Notes under the pieces: model-generated
What the model saw: only the letters and a program-made list of their open reading frames with translations
Databases searched by the model: none
Told to the model about the DNA's origin: nothing
NCBI GenBank assembly: GCA_022829145.1
Contig: CM040753.1
Span: 9,278,384 to 9,342,383, forward strand
Source: Albula goreensis
Lineage: Eukaryota; Chordata; Actinopteri; Albuliformes; Albulidae
Direction: 5' to 3'
Length of the DNA stretch: 64,000 nucleotides
Made by a program: the position numbers and the translations under genes
Shown: positions 26,146-37,930 of the stretch, one piece after another
Numbering within the stretch: position 1 is the first letter of the stretch
Layout of the letters: the number at the start of each line of letters is the position of its first letter

Positions 26146-27671
26146 CTTTATTGCTAGCTTCATTACTCTGCTCTCACGTCACATGGTGCTGTGGCTTGTT
26201 AATTGTCCCTTCGCTTGACCTTTTTCATCTCACTATCAATGTCCAATTTCACCATTAAAGGTCAAGTGGGTGATGTGAATTAAACCTTTCATTAAACGTT
26301 CTGAAAATGTTTCTTCTTACATTTTTTTAAAAAAATCATTAACCATTATTATTGACTGAGGTGTAGAGCTGCATATAACAAGAGGATAAACATGAGTAAA
26401 TGCTTAAACTCATACATATATGAAAACAGAGAACTCATAAATAGCATATTTATATTATATAAAATGACATGTATTTTTTTCTCTGTCAGCCAGTTGGCCT
26501 TCCTTTTGTCTGCCCAGTCAGCACTCCAGCCAGAACCCAGCTTTTTCAGCAGTTGCCATGCTACAGGGGCCTCATTCTCCCACGAGAAGGGCATTTTTAA
26601 GACAGAACTTCATTGAGAAAAGCCTCTCTCTCTCTGTTTCTTGTCCTACATTCCTAGTCTGGTCAGAACTTGGTACGAAATACAGCTGCATGTACAACAG
26701 TGTTCCTTTACAGTATGTATGCAAGTAGCTGGTGTCCTCAGATTTCCCTCTCACATTAATTGGTAAGTAATATGGTAGATTTCTATGCCGAGTAAGTTTC
26801 AATGCCTCCAGGTCGAATAGTTTCCTGGAAACGTATCTCACTACATGGAAGTTATGAAATAAATGTATTTATGGTGTACATGGAACAATATTAATAGTGC
26901 CACTTGCATATTTGATGGTGAAAAATGCAAATATTTTGCAAAGAACTTTGATGAGATTTACAGCATCTGGCAAGCCAAGCTTCTGCTTCTGAGCAGTGTT
27001 TGATGGCACTGTGTAAAAGCTTGTGGAACAGTAATTACATCGCTAGATGAGACTCCAGGAGGTCGCAGAGGAACAGAGGTTGTCCTACAAATGGGAAAAG
27101 TATGTTTTTTTTACATGTGTCCTTTTTAATTTGGGCACAAAATTAGGCATAAACCACCTTCATTATTTCAAATATTTCATTTCAAAGCCTTGTCATGCTA
27201 AACTATAAACTGTTTATTATAAAAATGATAGCGATGAGAACATAAAATTTAGGGTTTATTTAAGGACGCTGTATTTAATAAACTATTGTTTTAAAAAGAC
27301 TGAAGAAAAAAACATGAGCATAACCTTAATTGTCAGTCCTTAAAGACTAGTTCATAATAAGACTTTAATGTGCTGCTCAAATAGCTTTTTCCCTCTCATA
27401 TTCTCTTGATGAACAATCCCTAGTTGCAGACACTGGTTGCCTATTTGTGAAAACAAATGTTTGAATTATTAAACATTTTCTCATAGTTTATTTGGCAGTC
27501 TTCCCCAGCACATTCTGCCCAGCTAAATCCAGATTGGAATAACTTGTAAAATGAACCATTGAGGAGGCTAGTTGCGCTCATGTCTCAGTATGTATATGAT
27601 ACCTCTGATCAACTGGAGTCACAGTGATTCCATCCCTTTGCCCTAAGTGGTCAGAATGACAGAAACACAGA
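26146..27671. other. Unique AT-rich non-coding stretch
   Basis: No gene, transposon or long repeat was recognised. Confidence 0.45.
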
Positions 27672-27858
27672 GAGGCAAATGTTGAGGGGCTAGACTTGTG
27701 GCCAGGTGCTTATCAGTCCCATCTAGGGAACCTATTTACCCTTAAGCGAGGTGTTTAACCTGTATTGCCTCTGAAATTGCTTCATAATATCTGAACTGTA
27801 AATAATGTCAGTTTGCCCTGGATAATGGTGTCTGCTCACTAAATAAATAATGTAATGC
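27672..27858 (+). mobile_element. tRNA-derived SINE, fish V-SINE-like
   Basis: The 3' part reads CTGGATAATGGTGTCTGCT, then AAATAAATAATGTAATG. This is the tail shared by many fish SINEs of the V-SINE type, whose usual form is 'CTGGATAAGGGTGTCTGCTAAAT'. Upstream, CCCTTAAGCGAGGTGTTTAACCTG matches the family's 'CCCTTGAGCAAGGTACTTAACCTG' segment. Before that, GACTTGTGGCCAGG and TATCAGTCCC fit the tRNA-related head with a damaged B box. The short AAATAAAT and TGTAATG repeats fit the family's 3' end. Head and target-site duplications were not resolved. The element is non-coding and relied on a partner LINE to move. The family call is from memory of its consensus. Confidence 0.7.
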
Positions 27859-29624
27859 TTGCTGTGCTTGGTCTCCCATTGGCAGTGGACAGATCAGTGC
27901 AGTATCTTGCATGCTCTCACTCTAACAGTAATCTTCCAGCACCACCAGTATGCATTAGCTTTGTTTGTGTACAGAAAGCCAAGCCATCTGGAGAAAACTA
28001 AACATTGAGCAAAGGGGAAATAAAGAAAAGTAGCCACACTGCTACCATGCTCCCCATTCATGCTCAGTCAGGTCAAGATTAAAGGAATAAAGCAAATTAC
28101 ACCAATTTAATCAAGCATCTCTTAAACTAAGTAAAGATTTCCCCCACCTCATTCTTTTATAAATAGCTTTTAAGCAGTAGACTGAAGAAATGACTCCTTA
28201 ATTAATTGTGTCCCAACACAAGTTGTCAGCTCATCTATATGTGGAAGATGCAGGCACATACAGAGGGACATGAAGTCAAACAACAGGCAAAGCCCTCGGT
28301 TCTATGCGCATTTCCTCCTCTGAGTGTTTCCCAGGGGGCAGATGCAGCTGTGACACCATTATCTAAATCAGGAGTACCAGCCCTTTCCCTGTAACGTCCC
28401 TGTAATATTCAGAAGCAGCACCAGAGCCAGTGTTTGATGGGGGATGGGACAGTGGGAGCCGCACACAAAGGTACTGCAGAGTGGGCTTAGATGAGCAGCC
28501 AGCTGAAAAGCAGTCAATAATTTGTCGTCAAGAAAAGAAAAAAAAAAAAACAGAAGTTTGACAAGGGCAGTGGAGGACATGAGTTAAAGTTCGTCCTGAC
28601 AGGTGAGTCAGTGGGAGTTTATATGGAAAATGTGCCCGGGGAGCCAGAAACCTCTCAGTTGGAACAAATTAATGCTCTAAACACCTGACAATCGGCATCC
28701 ATGCAGCTCCCCCTGTCTGGAGACAGCGACAGAGCTGTAATTACAAAGGGTCCTTTGGTCATTTTCATTCACCAGCCTCTACCTTGCATCAATGTGCATA
28801 GGTTTCCTTTGAAGTTGCTGAAAGTAGAGAGAGGTACATGCATTTCTACAGGCTGGCTAATTAAAGCTTCTCTGTATTACCTTTAGCACAACCAGAGAAC
28901 AGTGAGCTGAGTGACAGTTGCAGTAGTCATGTTGGTCACTATGTTATTATATACCTGTTATAGAAACGGCTTGTAACTAGCACAGGTTGGGCCCCACAGC
29001 CTTGATGTCACAGGTATAATTTCCTACCTGTGTAGCCAATTATGACTGAGAGCTCACAGCAGTGGGGCACAGCTGGCTTTGTCCTTCTGGTTGTTTGGTG
29101 GGTTTGGGTTGACGAGGTTTCTCGAGGTTAACATGCCATTACCATTATTAGTTCTATGGGTGAAGGCAGAAACTCAACCCAAAAGGACTGATGCCCCCTG
29201 TGAATCTTTCCAATGTCTAAGCAGCCATATCTGTGGCATGATAATCATTATCGCTAAGTGCTGTTCCCACTTGGAAGGTCCGATCACCCACATTCGCAGG
29301 TTATCTTAACGACAGTAACATGCCATATTCGCTTTAATTTGCGTTGGTTCTCCCGTTGTCCCAGTTTGCACTATGGGACAAAGCAGTCACTGGTTTGCAA
29401 GTAAGGGCATCAGAAATGTGCACACGCTTTAGCTGCTGTGCTTGTTTTATGGGTGTGGGTGGCACTGTGGTGACTTGAAAGACATAATTACCATTCACAG
29501 GCTGGGGAGAAAGACACTGTTTAAAACCAAACAGATTACATAATATTATTGTGAATGTTTGATATTGAGCTCATTCCAGAAAATACACTGTACCAATTAA
29601 TGAATAAAGAGTCATAATGTGCAC
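27859..29624. other. Unique non-coding stretch
   Basis: No gene or transposon was recognised. A 12-bp A run lies near 28,539. Confidence 0.45.
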
Positions 29625-29725
29625 CTGTGATAGTAGCACTGGACTGAAACTCATGTTTTTAAGGACATTGTGTCCTCTTGGATAATCACTGCATTTTACT
29701 CTAATTTAGCTCATAGGAACAAGCC
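29625..29725 (+). mobile_element. Possible SINE fragment
   Basis: GACATTGTGTCCTCTTGGATAATCACTGCATTTTACTCTAATTTAGCTC resembles, with many changes, the common fish SINE stretch built on 'GTGTCCTTGGGCAAGGCACTTAACCCTAATTGCTC'. The tRNA head is not clear. This is a weak call. Confidence 0.3.
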
Positions 29726-29880
29726 ATTTGCACGTCCTGATAACGATGCTCCACTGAACAGAATAAAGTCATTAGGAGAGTACATTTTCTAAGGGGAATG
29801 CTTAGGCTTTGCCCAGGTTTGTTGATGAGGAACAGTGCTTCACATGTTAACCATAAATATATGTACCTCAAAGAATTTTA

Positions 29881-30025
29881 GGACAGTTATATGTTGTACA
29901 TGGTTATGCGATGTAAACAGTCATGTTTTAGGCCAGCTATCTGATGTATATGGTCATTTTAGTTCAGGTATCTGATTTAAATGGTCATTTTCGGTCGGTT
30001 ATCTGCTGCAAGATCATTATCCTCC
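29881..30025. repeat. Degenerate 31-bp tandem repeat, about four units
   Basis: Two adjacent 31-bp units (29,931-29,961 and 29,962-29,992) share TATCTGAT.TA.ATGGTCATTTT. A third, more diverged unit follows (29,993-30,020). One or more older units precede them (from 29,881, GGACAGTTATATGTTGTACATGG). Confidence 0.75.
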
Positions 30026-31479
30026 CCGGACTATCATTCTATTCACCGAAAAGAAAATGTCCCTCCTGGCAGCACAATCTGAAATGTGGGTGAAAACCTG
30101 GGTTTTGCTTAATCACATACTAAGCATATAAATCCAGCACACTTCTCAGGACAGAATTGTGTGTAACCATGGGTGATAAATGAGACTCCTTGACAATATC
30201 TTTTTTTTATTTCCCAGATTGCACACACTGTTCTTATTTTTAGAAGAGAGGATGAGTAAAGGTTACGCCCTGGTGAGTTCATCTTCTCAGATTTAGTCAG
30301 CAGTTCAGTGTCAGCCTTGTTGTGGGCTGTTTTTCCTGCTTTGAAGACAACGGCTTAATGTGTGCTAATGGTTTACTCTGCTGCTGCCGTACGCTGCTGC
30401 TGTAGGGGTAGGGGGTGAATGACAGCAGCTGTGGAGGAGGAGTTCGCCAGAAGATTCCATCACAGCTTTGTCATAGCGTCTCCTTTGCGGCCAGAAACAT
30501 CAACCTCCGCCCGCTTCCCACACATGCCTACACACACATACCACACACGTGCGCACACACACACGCAAAAGGCCAGTCCGATCCCTCCCTAAGTCCTCCT
30601 CGGCCACGGCTGATAACGGCTCTGACCTTGAGCAGAGTGATGAGTGATTGCCTTGGGTGGATGACGCACTGCCCGCTGGTTACAGCAGCTCCTCTCTGTC
30701 TGTGTAGCGCACAATCGCATGTCTTTTGAAAGCTTCACAGACTTGTCCAGTGGACCATGGCTATAGTTTGTGTCATGCTGTATTTGTAGTACGTTTTGTA
30801 CATTTATTTTCAGAATTTTTAAGAGCATGTTGTTAAGGTCATCATAAAGCCACTATCACCGATCAGCATCTCTGCAGCCAGAAAATATCACCAGCCAGTA
30901 AACCTCATGACCATGAATGATATACAATATTACTCAAAGTAGCATTTTCACACGACTTGTGTGACCTGATATTTTTATTTATAATGGCTTCTGATTTACA
31001 ACTGGTGCTTTTCAAAAAGGAATGAGGCTGTTTTTCTCAGAATGTTACATTTGACTTTGCCTTTGTGTATTTATTAAAAGTGAGTTATGTAGGACGCCAT
31101 TGCAAACACGGCTTCCTTTTTATCTCAAAATTACCCTGAATCTTGGTTAACATATATATATATTTTAATTTATCTGATTGTTTTTTTTCAGTGCAGTTAA
31201 TGACAGTGTACCTTGAAAATGATGGTGTATCTTGATGGTGTAACATCAGATATGTATTTGCTAATCTTGAATGACCTGTGCATGACAGTGAAATAGTTTC
31301 ACAGACTTTCTGAATGTGCGAGTTGCTGTTCAGTTGAAATAGTTGTCTTCTCTCTCCTTAACTTTGATTGATAAAAGCAAACTGTGAGAGGGGATACCCC
31401 AGGGCTCCTCCATTTTGCTGCTTGAGCAGAGGCAGGTGCAACGAATTTACCTCCAGAGAGCCTGTTCCCATTATCTTCC
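30026..31479. other. Unique non-coding stretch
   Basis: No gene was found. A short CA-rich patch lies at about 30,528-30,565. The 104-codon plus frame across it has no domain. Confidence 0.45.
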
Positions 31480-31935
31480 TTATCCGCACTAGAGCCACAG
31501 TTACTGTTAGCAGAGGAGTGTAATCTGTATCATCTTTTTAATTGGTTGTGTTCGACACAGGGTTGGACGGTACTTATCCGGTTCCTCTCATCCGATAGGA
31601 TTAGTTACAGACCCTGAGGTGCAGAGCAAAATTATTACACAGAAATAAGACCTCTAATTTACTTCACGCACTGCAATGCCGTTAGAGCTTAATTCCCACT
31701 GGTGATGTATAATTAAGCTTGGCCTTTTCAAACAGACAGTAGGCAGAGGTGAGCGTAATGGTATTGTCAATTACATTGTGATTTTCCTTTTCACCTTGAC
31801 AAAAATCATCTGGGGTGCAACTAGGGAATTTGTTGCAGAATTCGAAGCCATACAAATGAACCGGGGCTTCAACAAAGCATGCTGAACAGCAATCATTTCT
31901 TCCCTGATTAGACACATTCTACAGGTACGTGCGGT
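31480..31935. promoter_or_regulatory. Candidate conserved non-coding element
   Basis: This is the most enhancer-like block of the middle region: about 450 bp of unique sequence. It has retained CpGs (TTCGACACAG, GGACGGTACTTATCCGG, CACGCACTGC, GCCGTTAG) and several TAATTA-type cores (CTCTAATTTACTTCACG, GTATAATTAAGC, GTCAATTACATTG). There is no repeat, and the 77-codon minus-strand frame over part of it has no domain. Conservation is inferred only from texture. Confidence 0.35.
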
Positions 31936-32789
31936 AAGGCTCTTATCAAATCCTACGTAACATGTTAAATATTGATTCTCCCCACAGCACTGTTATAAAT
32001 TATAAGATGCATGTTGTAGCTTGAGATTAACACAAGTCAATGCTTACTGGAACAGGTTTGCCCTGTATAATTCAGCACAGCTTTTACTATGCTACTAGGA
32101 GTGTTCTGTGACTGTTGCAGGGAATGAGCCCTCTTGTTAGAGCCAAAATGCCTCAGACCTTTGATTGACAAGAGACAGACATCTCTTTCTTTCTCGTTTC
32201 ACCCTCATTCATGGGAACATTGTGCTTGCATCAAAACAATGAAATCCATTTGGTTGGGTTATTTATTTTCAAGTACACTCTATCCAGCAAGGTCATGCTT
32301 TAGAGGTGCACAGATCAGCTCAATGATAGCCATCCCAACGTAACCACTCCCACACACAACAGAAGTGAATAATACCATAATAAAGTATGTCCACACCTTG
32401 CGCAAGCACAAAGTGACTGAGGCTTGATTTGTTGTCCAGTCATGTAGAGGCTTTCATCCTTGATCTGTCACAGGGCTTTAGCACCAACAAAAGCCCTTAA
32501 CAGCCCCTGTGTACAGGAGAAAGCACAGACATACTTCATTGGCATCCAGATTGCTTTTCAGCCCTGTGTGTTTCTAAGGTAGTGTAGCATGAAACTCAGT
32601 GTTTCTGCCAGGGACAGCCGCTTGAGATCCAGACAGAACAACTGTCTCTTTAACCCCTTCCACACTGGGCTCTTTATACATTGGTGATTTTAAATGTGCA
32701 GGGTTAAACGGGTTCAGTGCTGTAATAAAGGGCCGTCAAAGGACTGATGACTGATTTCTTCACTCAGCAACCTCAATGCTACGGACAGC
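31936..32789. other. Unique non-coding stretch
   Basis: Nothing was recognised. Confidence 0.45.
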
Positions 32790-32990
32790 CCCCTCCCGTT
32801 GTGATCGTGTTTCTCAGTCACAATCTCTGTCTGTACCGATCCCTCATTGGTGGAGCAACCTCCCAGTTGAGGTCAGGATTGCAAAATAATTGGCTATTGT
32901 CCATCATAAACTGAAAAAAACCCACTTCTTCAGACTATATATTGGCTTCATTTGTACAAAATGAGATTATGGTATGTCATGGTGTAAGGT
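32790..32990 (+). pseudogene. LINE 3' end fragment (L2/CR1-like reverse-transcriptase tail)
   Basis: From 32,848 the plus strand reads WWSNLPVEVRIAK, a stop, then LAIVHHKLKKTHFFRLY. This follows the C-terminal end of L2/CR1-type LINE polymerases ('W.NLP.EVR......F...LKTHLF'). One internal stop and slippage at a run of A (near 32,916) show decay. Most LINE copies are 5'-truncated, which fits a fragment holding only the last 50 or so codons plus 3' UTR. Confidence 0.6.
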
Positions 32991-35851
32991 TTTTGTGTTT
33001 TTTTCTGTTTTTTTTAATTCTCAGGACTGTGGCTCATATAGTTAGCATGCACTAGGCCTTTAGTTTTTACTGATTTTACATAAATATGCAATGGTCTGGC
33101 AAAGATAGCCATCTTCAGCATCTTTGCTCAGATTTATCAGTTGAAAGCACTTGTGTTCTCCCACACAATAATTCAGTCTGGATGAGAGAAACTGCTGAAT
33201 GAATGTTACATACAGCATGTGTGTCATTTATGTGCTGGCATACATTACATGTATGTGATAGTATTAATAATTTGTGATGATAAGTCCAGCACTTCCAACA
33301 CATTTCCTCTTGACATCCACAGTTGTCAAGGAAACTGCCCGATATTGTGAAGCTGCTGTCAAGTGTCACCCACAACCACAGAACTCATATCTATGAAGAG
33401 AAGTGATTGGATTTTTTCTTTATCAGTCTTTTTTTATATCTTAACTTTATAGTCTGTAAGAATGTAATAAAATCCAAATAAACACAGTAAGGTATCATTA
33501 ACAGACAACTCAGGAGGATAATTTCTAAAATTCTATGGGTTTATTTCAGTAATCATAAATTTTATGGGCTATCTTCACTAGATTTGCTAGTAAAAAAGTG
33601 CTATTACCACAGTATTTAATTCACAGTATTTCTTAAGGAACAGAAGGTGTGGAGAAGACAGCAAAATATTTTTTTGCAGCAAAGGATAGAATGAAACAGA
33701 ATCAAGAATATGATGACGAATATAAATCCTGGGTTGAAAAGCCACTGTTGAACTGTTGTACCATTACATAAATGTGTACTCTTCAGAATTAAAATGTCTC
33801 CTAAAGAAGTAAACAATTAATATACTTCATGTTTAGTAAGAAAACACAGGCAATATACTTTTTGGCAAGTCATAAATGTTTTCTATATATATATATCAAA
33901 TGAGCAGGCACCTGGGTGGCCACACTCCTTTCCCCAAGACCCCTGCTGAGTGCTCTCCTCAGGGAAGCAGCTCTCCTTTTTCCCATTACACGCTTGAACA
34001 AAACCAGGTGCTGGCTCCATGCATCTGGTGTGTGAACAAGTACTGCTGGCTCCAATGCAAATCTCACGTCAAGACCCTAAGAAAGGAAAAGAGTTAAATG
34101 GACTGTTATTCAAACTGAGGTATAAGTAGTGAGGTATAAGTAACAACGATATAGTAAGACTTAAAGATAATGTATATGCTACACAATATCAAGGGGAAGA
34201 GTTTCTCTGCCATAGGGGAATCAAATGGGGCGAAAATATGAATTTCCAGTCTATGTGCCACTGAGAATTTTATTTAGAAACTTTAGAAGTTTGAAAACAT
34301 AGATACATCAACTAAGTTAGTTTTCAAACTGCAAGATGCCACAAAAGTTATGCAGGTTTTGCATGCATATATAAGAAGTTTGGCTGAAAAGAAATAAACA
34401 GAACCTGGCAGGATGATGTGTGATTTTTGGTAACATCCTTTGTATGAAGTTGTGACTAATTGTGAATAATAATTTTGTAAATGCAATTGTACTATTGTAT
34501 GAATTCTGAGTCCACACTCCCATGGACTTCCATTAATTTTAGCATTTTATCAAAATTCAAACAATCTCAGTAGCATATTTTATAAAAATGTCATCTTAAT
34601 ATTCCATTGCTTTGACAAACAGAAACAATAATATCCTGCTGTTTCCTAGCAACCTCTCCAAAAAACAATACGGGTAGGAATCATGAGTGAGCCAAATGAG
34701 TGAATTCCATAATCATGCTGAGTTGTAATGTTTTCTTTTAGTTGTCATTTAGCTGGGATATTTATCTTTCTGTCTGTTTATCTCAGTAGGTAGCTATTTA
34801 TCGGTTTTTGGACTTTGTGAACTTGCTCTGGAAAGTATATAACTCTGGCACAAATGTCTGCCGCAAGCAAATATGATAAAAACGGCTGGCCAGTAGCAAT
34901 GAGATTGCTAACATTTGCTAGCCAGCATTAAAAAGAAATGCAATAAACATTTGCATTATAGATAGACACTTAACAGAATAGTTGCTAAAATCCATAGAAC
35001 TGGGGCACCAGAACTCCATTAGTTAATACATTATATACATTACATTATATTCATATATAATTTTATTTGTCTAATATTTTGTGTACCAGCTGCATATATG
35101 CAGAAACACATACACATTGGCACAACCTTTTAGTATGAAGACTGATCTTTATCTTACTCTTTGCCATTCCACATTACTATGTATGTGTGACTAAGAATTC
35201 TCATAGATCCATGTTCCTTTATCGATGCAGGGATAATTTTATAAGCTTCAGATATCGTGAGCAGGATGCTGCATTTTTTCACTGTTACCTCTCAGTTTCT
35301 GCACACAGTGGTTCCCAGCTGTTCTGTTCCATATGACTCCCATTTCTTTTTCAGTGCAGCGATTCTCAGCTCTGGAAATGACTAAATGAAACAGGCATAA
35401 AATTAATGCCCAATGTGAGCCTCAGCAGCCCCTCATTCACGCTGAAGATGCCGTCTTCATGGATATCTTTGTGGCATGGCCAATCATTAAGATTCGTCCT
35501 GGAAGTGATGTGATTTCTCTAGTGCTGTAAAAATGTGCACGTACAAAAAGGTGCATGTACACACTAACATGCATTTACTCATGTATTTGTAGATATGAGT
35601 CTCAGGCGTTCTCCCGGATGCTGGACCAAAAGTCCTCAAGTTAGAGGAACTGCCAAAAAGAGGGACAATTGCACCTTATCTAACCAGGCCTCTACACAGT
35701 TTGTATGATATGTTTGACATGGTTTTGAACATGGGAACCAGAGAGACAGTGAGAACTGATTCCCACATGGTGGGGGTAGTTTGTATACAAATTCATAGAT
35801 AGTGAATATTATCAACAAGGGGTACAGAAACTCAATTTAAGAGGCAACATG
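32991..35851. other. Unique AT-rich non-coding stretch
   Basis: No gene was found. A short direct repeat (GTGAGGTATAAGTA-like, near 34,118-34,142) and small TA runs (33,884-33,896) are present. Confidence 0.45.
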
Positions 35852-36590
35852 GTCCAAAGCAGAGTCCGGCATTGGGTCGGGTACCAGCAGGGGAAACGCG
35901 GGAGAATCCCTAAATTTGATGTAATGGGTGAAAAAATATTAACATTATGATTTTCAGATGTGGGTATGGGTACGGGTGCAGGTACGGTCGGGAATTTGTA
36001 GTTCATGGGTGGGTTGCAGGTGAAATAGATCAGGCTGTTAATATTTGAAAAAATTATTCCATTATTTTATTTACACATTTCGATTGTCCCGAGACCGCAG
36101 ATTGCCATGCCTAATGGTCATGCACTCCCTTAAACCACATGCATTTCAAATCGGTAACATGGAGCTTGAAGACACACAAAGACAGCTTCTCAGTGGAAAC
36201 AGCAAAGTGGTCGACAATACGTCCTCCAAAATCCAGTCTGCCATTTGGGAGAAATTTGGAGTGACCAATGATAATGAAAATAATATCATAAAAAGCTTTG
36301 CTGCATGTAAAAGTTGCCTTAAAGTCTTAACCCATGATTACAACATTAGACAAAGCCAATTGCTAACTATGCAAGCACCTCAAAACCTAGTGGTGCAATT
36401 GAATGTTTTTGTGTGTTATTTTAATGTGGGTTCGGGTCAGGTCACAGTTTTTATGTTAAACAGGGCGGTCGGGTACGGCATTAAATTAGTGCTAATGTTG
36501 AGTAGCAGGCCGGGTGCGGTGTTAAGTACTGCGGGTGCGGGGCAGGGGTGCGCTTACGAAACAGCACCCGTGCAGGACTCTGGTCCAAAG
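35852..36590. mobile_element. Short hAT-type DNA transposon with 8-bp target duplications
   Basis: The element spans 35,860-36,582 (723 bp). It starts CAGAGTCCGGCATTGGGT and ends with ACCCGTGCAGGACTCTG, so the ends are imperfect inverted repeats (CAGAGTCC then GGCATTGGGT or TGCACGGGT). It is flanked on both sides by the identical 8-mer GTCCAAAG (35,852-35,859 and 36,583-36,590). CAG ends with an 8-bp target duplication are the hallmark of hAT elements. Subterminal GGGTACGGGT/GGGTGCGGG repeats occur at both ends, as is usual for hAT subterminal transposase sites. At 723 bp it is far too short to encode a transposase of about 600 residues, so it was mobilised in trans. The intact target duplication and ends suggest a comparatively young insertion. 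Confidence 0.88.
36159..36380 (+). pseudogene. BED zinc-finger remnant of hAT transposase
   Basis: A plus-strand frame open from 36,045 to 36,629 passes through the hAT element. Its middle contains SAIWEKFGV (W at 36,246) and then AACKSCLKVLTH, with the CxxC pair at 36,306 and 36,315. This is the first half of a BED zinc finger, the DNA-binding N-terminal domain of hAT transposases and ZBED proteins. The second half (the His/Cys pair usually preceded by GTS.L..H) is not recognisable in this frame, and no hAT dimerisation or catalytic (RNase H-like) domain follows. The 194-codon frame includes flanking and terminal-repeat DNA, so its start and stop are fortuitous. A domesticated gene is unlikely. 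Confidence 0.65.
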
Positions 36591-37603
36591 TTTTACTGCA
36601 GAATAGTGAAGGACTATATTCACAATTAACAGAACAGCTGTAATTTCAGGGTGATAAAAGATCAGTTAACTCACATGATTCAGCAAAATGAGGACTATAA
36701 CTAGTGAGAGTTAAATAACAAAGATGCTCCAGATGACAGGACTCATTGCTGGATTTTCAGGTGCAAGAGTACAGAATACCAATGGCTACCACCTGCTCTT
36801 CTGTGAATAAGATGATGACAAGCTGACAATGTGCATTGGGCTCATACTGTATGAATGAGCTACAGAGAATTGAATTTCGAAGTGTAGAGATACTAATTTC
36901 AAAAGGCAACTGCCTGATTATTTTTGCAAAGTAAATGCTGAAGCTCCAGTGAAAGAGGCTAAGCACACATTGCCCTGGCCTATTACATGCTGCATCAACA
37001 TCAGCCCTTGAAAACAGCTGCGTCTACTTCACATGGGCTCTGCTCGCATTCCCTTGGGTGTTTGTGTAGTCGCACATAAATATATAAATAAATAAAAAAA
37101 GCATTTATTTCTGTTATTTAAGCACCTTGCAGCAATTCAGTTCAAAAGCCCAGGGGGATCATTCATCAAGCATGAGTATGCATAAAAATTTCATTCTAAA
37201 CTGTGCATATGCATAGATTCATGTTAAGTGTGCGATTTATCAACACAGCAAGAAGTATGGAAACATTCTTAAATTTACACTCCCTCTGCATGTGTACAAA
37301 TGTGTTCTTGTGGTTGAACAAGCCCTCTGAAGGACAGTCACATCAGAAATAATAACAATAATCATGCATAACACCATTACAGTAATGCATACTTGTTGTC
37401 TGGAAAATGTGTACAGGCACAGTTAAAAATGAAATTTGTATACACTGTACGGCCTGTGGATAAACGAGTCCCCCTTTTGTTTTGAATAATGGGTTATGGA
37501 GTCATGAGGGTGTCAAAGGGATGGCAATTGGGCTTGAGGCTTGGGGGAAGTTGTTAGGGATGGGGATCATGAGAAATTTCCTTGGTGGGGGTGCGAGTGG
37601 GAG
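36591..37603. other. Unique AT-rich non-coding stretch
   Basis: No gene or transposon was recognised. Confidence 0.45.
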
Positions 37604-37640
37604 TGGGGTGGGGTGGGGTGGGGTGGGGTGGGGTGGGGGT
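37604..37640 (+). repeat. (TGGGG)n pentanucleotide tract
   Basis: Seven consecutive G4 or G5 runs separated by single T bases, preceded by further G-rich sequence from 37,582. The spacing suits G-quadruplex formation on the plus strand. Confidence 0.95.
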
Positions 37641-37759
37641 AGCGCAGATTTCTAGAGGCATTATAAAAAATTGGCTCCGGTCTTCCACTGCCTCTCTGCT
37701 CTACAGACAAGGCTCAGATTCATGTGACAAATTTATGACACTTTTCCATTCTAACACTC

Positions 37760-37930
37760 AGACACAGCAATATTAAATGCAATTGAGCCCATCATTGAAT
37801 TCCTATCATCCAAGAAATGAATGCGGGCATTGCGCCCAATACATATTTTCTCATTAAAGGTACTGTAGTAGTATGCATGAGAATGAAATAATTGCCATTG
37901 CCTTACAGACCTGGGGAATTGAGTCTCACT
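37760..37930. promoter_or_regulatory. Candidate conserved non-coding element
   Basis: Words such as AATGCAATTGAGCCCATCATTGAATTCC and GCGGGCATTGCGCCCAATAC give a mixed, CpG-bearing unique block with several ATTG/TAAT cores and no coding or repeat signature. Enhancer identity is inferred. Confidence 0.28.

Noticed and set aside
36045-36629. 194-codon frame as a domesticated ZBED-type gene
   Set aside because: It starts and ends in flanking DNA and the element's terminal repeats, holds only half a BED finger, and lacks the rest of the transposase.
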